Translations under genes and position numbers: made by a program | The notes under the pieces: model-generated | The model's input: only the letters and a program-made list of their open reading frames with translations | Database searches by the model: none | Told to the model about the DNA's origin: nothing | Part shown: positions 45,421 to 56,235 of the stretch, piece after piece | How positions within the stretch are numbered: the first letter of the stretch is position 1 | How the letters are laid out: each line of letters starts with the position of its first letter | Assembly (NCBI GenBank): GCA_032622095.1 | Contig: CP136069.1 | Location: 199,301,239-199,365,238 of the forward strand | Length of the DNA: 64,000 nt | Direction: 5' to 3' | Source: Siphonodentalium dalli | Taxonomy: Eukaryota; Mollusca; Scaphopoda; Gadilida; Siphonodentaliidae

Positions 45421-45775
45421 TCATATAGTTTATACACAGATAGGCAGTTACGTTTGCAACTTAATTCCTGCATATAAAATAAATGAATGAAGCAACTCTC
45501 GTTGGTGGAGTCCGCGCCGTTGGTTTATCACCGACAAATTCGCCCCGAACTCATTGATTGGTTGATTTGGGGATTTAATGTCGCTTTCAGCAACTAAGGC
45601 TATATCACGATATTGCCAGTTTTAGTGCATGGTGGAGGAAATCCGCACACTTACGGCCAATCTCACAGTGATTTCAATGGCTGATAAACTCGTCGATCAT
45701 GTGCGACAAACCATCGGCTATCGGCGAGTAACTGGCCACTCCGCCATATATAACTATTTCGAGTAACAAAGTCCA

Positions 45776-45849
45776 CGATGGAAACATGTGGATTTGAACC
45801 CTTATCGCTAGCGCTGGAGGGCGAAACGGCTTGGAGTTTTATCCCTAAT
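45776..45849 (-). repeat. Possible tRNA-derived SINE fragment (B box only)
   Basis: On the minus strand, GGGTTCAAATCC at 45792-45803 matches the RNA polymerase III B-box consensus GGTTCRANNCC and follows GCCCTCCAGCGCTAGCG. An A box was not found; the upstream side is cut by the element starting at 45850. Confidence 0.3.
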
Positions 45850-46612
45850 GCCCCGGTTCCATATTCCCGATTTTCTGTCCCGAATTAGTATATTCGGCAC
45901 CAATTCGGGACCAGACCAAATCGGCAGCATTCGAGAGAATTCTGGACGAGTTTAATTCCAAAAGCCGCCGAACTGATGACAAAATTTAATCGTCCCGAAC
46001 ATTGCCGAGTATTCCAGAATGCTTCCGAATTTATTCCCGAATGATAAAGAATTATCCCGAACTGATACCGAAATTTCGTGCGAGTAGCTGCCGAATTACC
46101 CAGATTACTACGTTGCCGAATACCCCGAATCAATGCCGAACTGGTACCGAATTGATGCCGAATAAATACCGAATTGGTATTCAATTGCTGCCGAACGTCC
46201 CGAATCGATGCCGAAATTTGCAGATACACCGGATCTCAGTATAAAAGCAGCCACACATGGCGAATTCGGGAATAAGCTACCGAATACTGCCGACTACTCC
46301 AGAATATCCACCCGAATATTGCCGAATACTGCCGACTACTCCCGAATAGGTGCCGAATTTCTCCCGATGATTGACAAATCGGGAGCGATTCGGCTTGGTT
46401 CCCGATAGTTTTGAACATTTCAAAACTGTCGGGAGCGGGCCCAGAATCGTCCCGAATCGACCCCGATAGCACCGATATCCCCGATGCTGTTCGGGGGTAA
46501 AATTTCACTGTACCGACTCGTCCCGAACTTACTCCACGATTTTTGCAAAATTATGATTCGGGAGTCATTCGGGAACATTCGGGGTGGAAAATCGGGGATA
46601 TGTAACCGGGGC
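45850..46612. mobile_element. TIR element with CCGAA motifs phased at 10-11 bp
   Basis: The ends are GCCCCGGTTCCATATTCCCG and CGGGGATATGTAACCGGGGC, inverted repeats of about 40 bp. The interior is dominated by CCGAA, CCCGAA and their inverses (TTCGG). In 46080-46210 successive CCGAA starts lie 9 or 11 bp apart with one 22-bp gap. In 46270-46370 they lie 10-11 bp apart. The left half is mainly CCGAA on the + strand and the right end is rich in TTCGGG. No coding potential was seen, and no other copy occurs in the window. Confidence 0.75.
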
Positions 46613-46833
46613 TTAACCGACTGCGACACCGAGACCCCGAGGCCCAACCTGGGGAGGATTTGTTATTAAGTGTGCACAGTTAGACGTTGTGTTTTCTGAA
46701 ATTGTGTTTTCTGTCGTGGTTGGATTTTTTCAGAAAAAACCTACGAGTTGAATGTTACATTCTTGCACTGGGCAAAGTGCTTGGGTCATAGAATGCACGT
46801 TCTTCGAAGTATAGGCGATCCTTTGACGGTTAA

Positions 46834-47225
46834 ATCTTTACCCAACAGAACGGCCCTGTGCCAATGCATTCTCTTATATATGCGAGTCGACCATAGGTCG
46901 CCTCGCATATATAAGAGAATGCATTGGCTTAACACATTAAAAATTATAAAATTGTTAAAGAATGTAAGAAAAAATGGTAAAAAGTGTTAAAAAAAAGATT
47001 TTTTTAGGCCAATGCATTCTCTTATATATGCGAGGCGACCTATGGTCGACTCGCATATATAAGAGAATGCATTGGCACAGGGCATAACTGTAACTATCAC
47101 AATGTGGTCAAGGAGCCGGTTCCAATGATATCCATATTTGTATGGTTCTATTGAGACAGACCGAAGATATTTTAGGCTGTTGAAGCTTTATTTGGCCGGT
47201 TTTGGCCGGTTTGTTGGGTAAAGGG
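46834..47225 (+). mobile_element. Core-hairpin MITE, type A
   Basis: The left end is mutated (TTAAATCTTTACCCAACAG). The right end TTGTTGGGTAAAGGG is followed by TTAA 47226-47229. The hairpins are at about 46860-46927 and 47009-47076. The right arm has the duplicated GGCCGGTTTT of the 10755-11148 copy, so these two are close relatives. Confidence 0.9.
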
Positions 47226-47378
47226 TTAAATCTAAGTCCTAAAATTCAAAACCTGACAAGACTTACTCTGGTTAAAGCTGATATATGATATATCTGCAGC
47301 CAAACTCCACACGAAACTGACGAAAGCTCATCTATATGTTCAAGAGCGTTCAGCTTATTATCTAAGCATTTTCCTTTA

Positions 47379-47519
47379 ACATAACATAACATAACATTTT
47401 TATTGACATAATACACCCACGCGGGGCAGTTGTCATAATACAGATAATTTAAACACAAGTCAAGACAATTTCATATAAAATATATATATAACATGTATTT
47501 GTAACTCAACACTATATTC
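47379..47519 (-). repeat. LINE 3' tail with ATGTT repeats
   Basis: On the minus strand, about 120 nt after the ORF stop ends in a (ATGTT)n run (about 47380-47399), a microsatellite tail as found in several non-LTR clades. The tail abuts R66-like sequence (TTATTATCTAAGCATTTTCC), a likely target. Confidence 0.65.
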
Positions 47520-47842
47520 TCATTTATTTGCGGAAAACTGCCGAACCATGTTACAGATCAGATTGCATATACTCGGGTGTTCAGCCTTCATGAGGAATAT
47601 GAACTTTTCTATTTCATCAAAGTTTACGAAAATTGGTTGGTGAACTCCTATTTCAGTGAAAAATCTCTTCCGCAAATGGTTATGTTTTTCACATCTCATT
47701 ATAAAGTGTTCTTCCGTTTCAATTTCATTTGCTTCACATTTTTTACATATGCGTTTCTCGTAAGGTATTTTTGGCTGAGCGTGTCGCCCAACCTCTAAAA
47801 AATGATTGCACTTTTGTTTATCTGTCGTCTGCTTTTATCACC
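47520..47842 (-). pseudogene. Second LINE, C-terminal fragment
   Basis: The minus-strand frame from about 47842 to stop TGA 47520-47522 is open. It contains LEVGRHAQPKIPYEKR, CKKCEANEIETEEHFIMRC and FDEIEKFIFLMKAEHP. CxxC followed by EEHF and a final C is the zinc-knuckle-like C-terminus after the RT domain of non-LTR retrotransposons. It differs clearly from the 37565-38745 element (IETEEHF versus IGDEFHY), so two lineages are present. The RT core is missing: it was a short 5'-truncated insertion, and the frame upstream is lost at a stop near 47845. No internal stop interrupts the remaining piece, so it is younger or less decayed than the first. Confidence 0.8.
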
Positions 47843-47844
47843 TT

Positions 47845-49354
47845 AACATCCCTACAAATGAATAATAGATCATACCCATATAGACTTTTATAACTGAATG
47901 GGAGAATCCATACAGTATAGAAAGTGAAAGGGTTAAGGTCGCCTGGCGAACCCCCATATCTGAATATCAGAACCTTTCATGAATAGGATCATCTATAGGT
48001 TCATATAGGTTCAACTTCAATCTTATTCATTTCTGGTGTGAATTGCAGTTTTATGGGCTCATCTATATCTTCGATCTTATTATTGTTTTTATATAGAAAA
48101 CGTATGAATTGTAGTTTTATGGCGTCGAAACGGATCGTGATTTTTTTTATGACCAGTAACCATGGTAACTGGCTCTTTCTACGCTGTCGTGAAGTCAAAC
48201 AGGTGTGATCGTGGTGGGACTGTACCGAGCGTGTACCCACCAACCCTCCCAGAGGGCTTTGATGTTCAACTTCTGGCGTCGGACATGCTTTTGTTATTCA
48301 TGATTATTTGTGATTGAATGGGTCCCCACAAGGGAAATTTCCATATCAGTGTTCATAGTTTATCATTCGTTGATTTTTACTTATGAAATCCGTTAAATTC
48401 GAAACAAAGTTCTTTCGCGAATGATTGAACACTATTTAGTTGTTTAAGCCGCGGGCCGTATGTTTGCCTTTCGCATGATTCTAATTGAATATCGCCAGCT
48501 ATAGATCTCGGGAGAGCGTGTGGCAGGTGCATCTTTCGCCCTCCGACCAAAGGGACGTGGCGATAAGGGGTTGCATGGGAGTTGGGGACATGTCTCACCT
48601 CCCTAACTTTGGTCAACGGTTTCAACTGCTGGAAATATGTCTGACACAACATTATGGGAATCTCCAGAACAAAATTAGGTTAAATTTGTTCAGATTGTTT
48701 GTTTTAGCAATAAGTATTTAATGTTAAAAATGTTTTTACACCAAAACTTAATTAGTTCGCTACCTATAATATTGTCAAGTTTTGGGTCTCAAAATGGCTA
48801 TTAGATTGATATCAATTTATTAGTGAAATTCTGAACAATAGGAAAGTTTGAGGTACCAGTTGTAAAATGCCAACCCACCGGAGGGTTCAAATGTCTGGGA
48901 CTCGAAAATGTTGAATCTGAATTCCAAGGTATTCCACCCCCCCCCCCCCCACATAGACAGAGCGAGCAGGTGCCAGGTGCATGTTTCGGTCGTCGACATG
49001 GGGACGCGATGCTTGTTTGTCGAGTGGGTCGCGGTATCGGTGATAAAAGGACCGTTATGTGAAGATTGACGAGATATTTCGTAACCGGCACATGGTGACA
49101 ATTAAGTGAATACTTTATACTCGTCAGGTTAATGAGGAGCGGAGAGTCTGTCGTTATATCTTTATGCAGCATGCGTCCAGATTTCGTAACCATCACTTAA
49201 ATTTAGGCTGACCTAAGGTGACCGGAAATGGTTGATGGGTTGACTTCCGGGTTTGTTTTTATGTTGCGGCGTGTATTGAATATAGCGCTGGCTGCGTTGA
49301 ACCCGAGGGCTGTTTACTGCAGTCTGTTAACTTATTAAATTAGTTCAAACACAC
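47845..49354. other. Repeat R4 piece, then no recognised gene
   Basis: 47860-47935 matches R4 (AAATGAATAATAGATCAT, GGGAGAATCC). 48485-48610 and 48955-49060 share GCAGGTGCAT and GGGACG phrases weakly. A C run lies at 48939-48951. No exon could be supported. Confidence 0.45.
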
Positions 49355-49690
49355 ATACAGGCATTATTAAAGCTGAATATTACGCTCTATATGAACCTAA
49401 TTGGGACACAATCAAAACGGTCGTTTATATATTAGCTTATTTCAATTCGAAATACTAGGAAGCTCATACAGGCATTATTTGCTCAACGTCTTTCATCGAC
49501 ACGACTTACCAGATGAACGCTCTTTATAATGTGTTTTCACTGCGGCCCGCCATTCAACGGAATAACGGGTATAAGTCCTATATGGGCTTATTTCAGAATC
49601 AAATAAGTTGAATATGAACCTATGTGAATATTTAGGTCATATATGAACATATTTCCACGATATGTTGGTCCAGAAGGAAGATATCTACGC
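49355..49690 (+). repeat. Interspersed repeat R8, copy 1
   Basis: ACGCTCTATATGAACCTAA, CTTACCAGATGAACGCTC, TTATTTCAGAATCAAATAAG and GAACCTATGTGAATATTTAGG recur in order at 55990-56235 and, in part, at 52812-53135. The edge GATATGTTGGTC is shared with the 53-kb copy. Confidence 0.75.
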
Positions 49691-49727
49691 AAATGGACAC
49701 ATACTCGGCAATGGCATGGATGGGGTA

Positions 49728-50062
49728 GTGTATAATTAGAATGAGGTCCACATAGGATGAAATTAGTGACGCTACCCCGCACAATGGGCTAGCATCGCCA
49801 AATTTACCCTCTGGATACCTCATTCTGCTTAGGCCTAGATCATCTCCTTGGAAGTATATATACGTCTCAAATTAACATCATGCTTTAGTTGATTTCCCCC
49901 TTCTGTTTAGTTTCTATATCCACTTATTTTCAGAAGATACAATGCATATCGAGGATCGAGACTAATGGGTGAAGATCACCCACTTTTGTGAACTTGGTGT
50001 TGAGAGCCCTCTGGGGACCTCATTCGGCAAATGTCAGACACACTTATTTCAAGACTTGATTT
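49728..50062 (-). mobile_element. Family E, long form, inverted
   Basis: TAGAATGAGGTCCACATAGG, CGCTACCCCGC and CTCATTCTGCTTAGGCC form the first hairpin. The interior TCAAATTAACATCATGC and CTTCTGTTTAGTTTCTATAT is the inverse of 7960-8080. The second end (CTGGGGACCTCATTCGGCAA, GTCAGACACACTTATTTCAA) has lost one arm. Confidence 0.7.
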
Positions 50063-50316
50063 GTTATTTTTTTGGGGTTTATATCGTTTCAGTCGCTATG
50101 GCATCTCACAACGTTGTCAGTTTGACCCTTTCTTTAATAAAGTGATTCTCCCATTCAGTTATATTATAATGGTCTATTGTTCATTTGGAGGGATTTTAAG
50201 GATATATGAGCAGACGACAACCAGATGAAAAGATAACACGTAGAAGAAATCTCATATATTCATTTATAACTCGTTTGTCGAGCCTATTATCTGAACATTT
50301 CACAAGGGAAGTATAC

Positions 50317-50782
50317 ATGTGACCCGCCATATCAAATCCAGTCGGAAGTCGGGATTTTTTTTACCCCGTGCCAATGCATTCTCTTATATATGCGAGTCGA
50401 CCATAGGTCGCCTCGCATATATAAGAGAATGCATTGGCCTAACAATTTTTTACAATTTTAATAATTTGTTCTTGTATTCTTTAACAATTTTATAATTTCA
50501 CCCATACAGAGCCCCAGACAAACATGAGCAGACGACACTCTTCTATATGCTTCTATATATGTGTGGGGCTCCCTGCAGGGTAATGGATGTTTTTTTTTTA
50601 TTTTATGTCCTAAAAATTGTAAGAAACATTTATTTAAAAAACATGATAAAAAATTGTTAAGCCAATGCATTCTCTTATATATGCGAGGCGACCTATGGTC
50701 GACTCGCATATATAAGAGAATGCATTGGCACAGGGTAAAAAAAATCCTGACTTCCGACTGGATTTGATATGGCGGGTCACAT
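50317..50782 (+). mobile_element. Core-hairpin MITE, type B, inserted in R66
   Basis: It is a full copy with ATGTGACCCGCCATATC and GATATGGCGGGTCACAT ends and hairpins at about 50370-50438 and 50660-50729. The flanks (CTGAACATTTCACAAGGGAA left, CTCATCATTGAGTATTTAG right) are the two halves of an R66 unit, so the element landed in R66. ATAC is next to both ends (50313-50316 and 50783-50786), a possible 4-bp duplication not obvious in the other copies. Confidence 0.9.
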
Positions 50783-50934
50783 ATACTCATCATTGAGTAT
50801 TTAGCATAGAAGGGTTACTGGATGAAGGAAAGGCCACATATACGGGGGGGGGGGTAATTCTCCTAGTGCGTGGATCCCAAGTCCGCGCTGATCGGGATTA
50901 AAACCAGCTTCGTCCTAGCTGTGTTACATTTATC

Positions 50935-51060
50935 ATAATGCGCCATGCACCTTACCACAGTCCATCCGAGCCACCTCCGCGCCATGCACCTTACCACAGT
51001 ACCACATGAGCTCCCCCCGAGCCATGCACCTCTCCACAGTACCACCTGAGCCACATCCGC
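50935..51060 (+). repeat. ~40-bp tandem repeat, about 3 copies
   Basis: GCGCCATGCACCTTACCACAG then TACCACATGAGC recurs three times with substitutions, downstream of a G run at 50845-50854. Confidence 0.8.
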
Positions 51061-51159
51061 AACTGTCGAAAGAACACAAAAACTCCTAAACCTAACTGTA
51101 AAAACTCCTAAACCTAACTGTAAAAGAAAGTGTATCTATTTAGCACGTCATCAACACTG

Positions 51160-51295
51160 GAAAACTGATTCACCGAAAACGAGCAAGACTGGTCTCTTGA
51201 CCACACGGATTGTATCCTTCGAAACTGAGCGAGAAAGACATGGTCTCTTGACCACACGGATTGTATCCTTCGAAACGGAGTGACATGTCTCAATA
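51160..51295 (+). repeat. ~58-bp direct duplication
   Basis: GGTCTCTTGACCACACGGAT, TGTATCCTTCGAAAC appears twice. Confidence 0.9.
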
Positions 51296-51379
51296 TATAC
51301 TCAATATGAAAAACTAAATAAAACCCATCGATGTCCACCATTCGCAGTGTTCCAGTTTTTCTCAATTGTTCACGCGGAG

Positions 51380-51535
51380 TGATGCGAACGCTCTTTATTC
51401 ATGCCATATCAGGAAAAGATAAACACGAAACGCTCTTTATTGTTCCATACACAATATTTCAACAATCGATTGCTTGAATAAGTCTTTCAAATGCGAATAG
51501 TATTAGGTGTATTGTGGAGCGCAAACCACCAAGTG
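51380..51535 (+). repeat. Repeat R7, second copy
   Basis: It carries GAACGCTCTTTATTC, ACGCTCTTTATTG and GTGTATTGTGGAGCGCAAACC, and matches the inverse of 44966-45420. From 51540 to 52560 only AT-rich unrecognised DNA was seen, including a short (TA)n tract near 51755. Confidence 0.65.
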
Positions 51536-52568
51536 ACTTTAACTATGTAACAATTTACACAAAACATATATCACGAGCTGAACTTGGAGCTTTCTTTGAA
51601 AAATTGTCGGGACCATGTTGCAGATTGTGTTAATGTTATTCGTGTTTCTGGTTCATTATTTTTGCAACAAGAATAAGAGCTTTTTATTATCATTTAATTG
51701 TATAAATGCACCACCTTTGTTCCTATCTCATTAAAGAAGCAGCGTATTATATACATATATATATATATATACATTGTCATGAATAAACAAACGTATTTTT
51801 CATTTTCAATTTCCAAATTACATTTTCTGCTTATTCTTTCATTGAGTGGTACTTTTGGCTGTTTTTGACGTAAGTATAATTATGGTATATATACGTGTTG
51901 GATTATTTTATGTGTGTTACACAACATCATTACAAAGTGTAGAGTGGCAGGCACTGGCGTTAATTCACCACGGTATATACATGTATTATGATTCGTGAGA
52001 ACAACTTACTCTTCCTTTTAATAATAAATGAAGTACTGATGTGACATATGACATCGAAACAAAAACATCACAGGTGTGGCGTTATAACATCTATAGTCCA
52101 ATGCGGAATATTACGTTTACATATAAATATCAATCAGCCCATCATTAGAGCTATATAATATTACATTGGCCACAAAATAAGATTATTCAATTGTGTGTTC
52201 GAATTATTTGAAGAAAAAAAAAACAGACTGCACAATTATAGATATGTCGAATTTACCATATTGTAATGTAATGTTTATTGTTAACCTCCTCAAATTAGGA
52301 GAGCATATATACAATGACAAGTATATACAGGTTAAATAAATATGCATGCAAATATTATTCTAATCACAATATTAATCACAATATTATATTACAGTGTTTA
52401 CGCCATTTTCTTTTCCAAATTGTTCTCCAGCAAATCAGCACATTATCGGCTTATAATTTCATTTAATTTAGGTTCATAATCGGCGTAGAATTACCTAATT
52501 TTGAGTCCATATATAACGCACTGAAAAATAGCGTGTTTTAGGGCCATTATCCACTCATAATAATTTAA

Positions 52569-52806
52569 CCCTTTGAGTGCCAGGTCGATTTTTGTATCAA
52601 CCCATATACCCTGTGCCAATGCATTCTCTTATATATGCGAGTCGACCATAGGTCGCCTCGCATATATAAGAGAATGCATTGGCCTAACAATTTTTTATTT
52701 ATTTTTTTACAATTTTTTACAATTTTAATAATTTATTCTTATATTCTTTAACAGACTTATTGTGTAGGTTTAGGGCCGATAAGATCGGCCCGTGGCACTC
52801 AAAGGG
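52569..52806 (-). mobile_element. Core-hairpin MITE, type D, short copy
   Basis: TTAA occurs at 52565-52568 and 52807-52810. The ends are CCCTTTGAGTGCCAGG and GTGGCACTCAAAGGG. It has one intact hairpin (about 52615-52683), then the AT spacer, then GGGCCGATAAGATCGGCCC. It is about 210 bp shorter than the copy at 1233-1684. Confidence 0.85.
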
Positions 52807-52811
52807 TTAAT

Positions 52812-53135
52812 ATAAGTTCAATATGGGCCGACAATAACACGAATAAACCAACTGACGACTTACCAGATGTACGCACTCGCAACATCCAACGGACGAACGG
52901 ATATAAGTCCACTATAATTGGACTTTTTTAGAATCAAATAAATCCAATATGAACCTATATGTGAATATTTAGGTCCAATATGAACCTATGTGAATATTTA
53001 GGTCCAATATGAACCTATATGTGAATATTTAGGTCCAATATGAACCTATGTGAATATTTAGGTCCAATATGAACCTATATGTGAATATTTAGGTCCAATA
53101 TGAACCTATTTGCGCGAGGATATGTTGGTCTGTTC
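52812..53135 (+). repeat. Repeat R8 copy 2 with internal 31/33-bp tandem
   Basis: R8 landmarks (CTTACCAGATGTACGC, GAATCAAATAAATCCAATATG) lead into five or six units of AATATGAACCTATATGTG, AATATTTAGGTCC (52945-53110), then ATATGTTGGTC. The other R8 copies have one unit, so the tandem expanded here. Confidence 0.8.
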
Positions 53136-54609
53136 ATATCATCGAACGGAGAGACGCTATTAATTTACCAGCAATGATGAATAGTTCCGTGACTCCGACC
53201 TAATTCAACTAAAAGATGAGCCAAATTTCCCTTTATTGGTTAAATAAAACATTCGTGTCTGATGAATACATGGTATTATTGATGGGCAAGTGGGGTGTGA
53301 GCGCATGGTGTCTAGGGGAGGGGGTCGTCACTATGTTAAAAGTAAATATACGTGAGCTGTTTCAAGAACCAACACAATCTTTATACATTTAATATATGTG
53401 GATGTATAACACATACAGTTTGGTCACACTAGAACGACAATAGGTACATTGATATAATTTTAAACTATTGATGGAAATTACCAAACACTCACGTCTATAT
53501 AAAATGCACGTATTATATGTATGCCAGTGCATGCGAACTAATAGTTATCGACATCGCCCATCCCGCATGTGGATATTACTTCGGTTTTGTGAAAATGAAT
53601 AATTATACATGTATATTTTATATGAAAATAAAATTGGGTGTGGGGGGGGGGGGGTGTTGATATATTGTGTCTCTATTACCATATATATTTGGTTTGAGAT
53701 TAAATTATTAAACACCATGCACCACAAAACGTAAACAAGCACATCACAACAATAATATGTGAATCAGCTGAGAATATATAAATAAAAGGTATATTATACG
53801 AACCCTCTTTGATATTCGTCGTTAATTAGTTAGGAAATATACATGCTCTTTTTCATAAGCGTTATGTTAGTTAGAATTAATTATTTTCTGCGTCCGAAAC
53901 ATGCAAACTGTGGTTTTATGGGATGAAGTCGGATGGTGCATTTTAAAGTCATACGAGACAGTCAGCTTGGGTGTTTATAGAAACGAAATTCATGACCCAG
54001 TATTCTTACTATAAACACGGCGGGGGGGGGGGGGGGCAAAAATAATTTCCGAGCACGGATGAGGGTATGTGTGTGGTCAAGAGGACTCACTATCAATTAT
54101 GTTTTGTTGTTATTTACCCTGGTTTCTGTTAGTCTAGAGACTCCGAACTTGAAAATGCATGGACACATTGCATAAGAAATCACTACCATGTCGAAATAAG
54201 CTAATAACTCATTCTAACCTATATTACATGGCAGTGAGATTGTTTATACAATGTGTCTTTGAGTGTTAAAGGCACGGGCGGCGTTCGTTGCAGAATAATT
54301 CATATATGTTCAAATCGCCATCAACAGAAGGAATATTAAAATATATATAGTTTTGTTCATATGCCAATCATAATCAGCGCGTATATAGTATATTGTCGTC
54401 AAGACGTACGATGGTGTACATAAACAAGAGCATGTCCGTGTTACAGAAGTTTTGTTTCTGTTTACATAACACAGCGCAATTCTATTGCATGGTTAATCAC
54501 ACACAAATGATATAAACGCTCTTTATTATTTCCATATCAGGAAAACAATAACAAATAACGCTTTTTATGTTTACCATATCCGGATCTAAACAAAAGCCAG
54601 GTAACGTAA
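53136..54609. other. No recognised gene
   Basis: AT-rich, with G runs at 53641-53653 and 54021-54034 and ACGCTCTTTATT-type motifs at 54515 and 54557. No other structure could be supported. Confidence 0.4.
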
Positions 54610-54800
54610 CGTGTTCTGCTTTTGTTTACATAACAAAGGAGACAAAAATGACAATAACATACTGTTTATGTCATATTTCTGATTGGTGTAAGAACAAGGT
54701 ATGTCTATATTTTACTATTCTTTCTGTTTATGGCGGTTTTTGACGGAGGTAAACTGAATATTTTAACAGCATACCCACCGCCAACGCCGCCCGTATCTTT
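54610..54800 (+). repeat. Diverged repeat R3, copy 2
   Basis: TTTACATAACAAAGG, ATGACAATAACATACTG, GATTGGTGTAAGAACAAGG, TTCTTTCTGTTTATGGCGG and TATTTTAACAGCATACCC line up with 11395-11570. From 54800 to 55420 nothing more was recognised. Confidence 0.7.
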
Positions 54801-55432
54801 AAGTTCGGAGTCACCTAGACTAACATATAGCGGCAATTTAGTAATTTTACAACAAGACACACATTATTCAGACTGTCTAATGCCAGTTTTGGTGTTAATA
54901 TAACATTATTTTTAAGTTTTAAGGCCAAACATACAGTTGAAACACATGGCGGAAAAAAGTTTTTGAGTCGCTGAAAAAATTGAGTTTGTGTCCTCGTGAT
55001 AACCCACTCATCTCCTAATTGAATTTCATGCTCGGAAATTCTTGTTTTTACCCGATCCGGCCTGACGCCACATTAGTTGGAATATTCAGACCAAAACCTA
55101 TGTTCATTATCTTCTGATACTAGTAGTTCGATATTATTCAACCAGTATTAGCATGAAATTTGTTGTTTTTAGACGATAAGTATATATATTTTATTTTTTT
55201 TAGACTGGCATGCATGACATACCGTTGGAAATGTTCAATCATATAGGGTGTTAGGTTGAAAGTAGCTAACAATTGAACAGTGTGATGTACCAGTTGGAAA
55301 ATTCAAACTCAAGGGTGGAGTGCAAATGGAATTTCTCATAATTGGAATCTTCTTCAACCAGCTTCAACAGCTGTTCTCCCGATAATACGTTCATATAGAA
55401 CTTATTTCAAAAACACAAATAAGCCCATATAT

Positions 55433-55984
55433 CAGGGGGGGGGGGGGGGGGGGGGTCGGAAAAAAAATTCAGGCACGTATGGCATTTTTTCCCTTTCGAT
55501 CATTTTTTGTACCCACCCACCCCCACCGCCAATTTTTTTTCCGTTTTCGGCAGTTTTTTCCGACCATTTTTTGACACCCACCCCCCCTTTTAACACTAAA
55601 ACAGAGATTTGCGGGGGGAAATTCACTGTAAACAGCTGCATATGAATTTCTGTGCATACTATTTATCATGGATGTTAACATGGACATGTAAATAGGAATG
55701 AGTCATTTTGAGGTCATTCGGCCAAAAAAACATGGCTGCCAGCGGCCATCTTGGATTTCAAAATTTGCAACAAAATACAACACGATAACTGCCTGCAGTC
55801 AGTTTACAGTTAGAATTATATTATTTCTCTCATTCAAAGTGGGTTTGAGGCCCAACTCATTGCCAAAACACTAAAAAACAAGCAGGAATTTTTTTTTTTA
55901 GTTGCGGAAAAAATTGCTTGTTGGTGGCTTTGACCACCCACCCACCCCGGCATACGTGCCGGAATTTTTTTTCCACCCCCCCTG
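55433..55984. mobile_element. hAT-like nonautonomous element
   Basis: It begins CAGGGG (a long G run) with GTCGGAAAAAAAATTC and GGCACGTATG, and ends CATACGTGCCGGAATTTTTT then CCACCCCCCCTG. CATATAT is duplicated at 55426-55432 and 55985-55991. CAGGGG/CCCCTG ends with a 7-8-bp duplication fit the hAT superfamily (inference). The interior is non-coding; the minus-strand ORFs there come from the G/C-run translation. Confidence 0.75.
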
Positions 55985-56235
55985 CATATATAGGCATTAT
56001 TTGAATCGGAATTACGCTCTATATGAACCTAAATTGGTCACGATCAAAATAGTCCTATATTCGCTTATTTAAATTCGAAATAAGCTCATATTGGCATTAT
56101 TTAATCTTCTTTTTCATTGAGACGACTTTCCAGATGAACGCTCTTTATAATGAGTTTTCAATGGAATAACCGATGTGAGACGTATATGAGCTTATTTCAG
56201 AATAAAATAAGTTCAAAATGAGCCTCTGTGAAAAG
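55985..56235 (+). repeat. Repeat R8, copy 3, carrying the hAT-like insertion
   Basis: ATTACGCTCTATATGAACC, CTTTCCAGATGAACGCTC and CTTATTTCAGAATAAAATAAG match 49355-49690. The AATAAGCCCATATAT before the hAT-like element looks like the interrupted left part. Confidence 0.7.

Noticed and set aside
45776-45849. tRNA gene on the minus strand
   Set aside because: Only a B-box match is present; no cloverleaf or A box could be built, so it is listed at low confidence as a SINE fragment.
51080-51125. Telomere-like CCTAAACCTAACTG pair
   Set aside because: Only two imperfect units, not a telomeric hexamer array.
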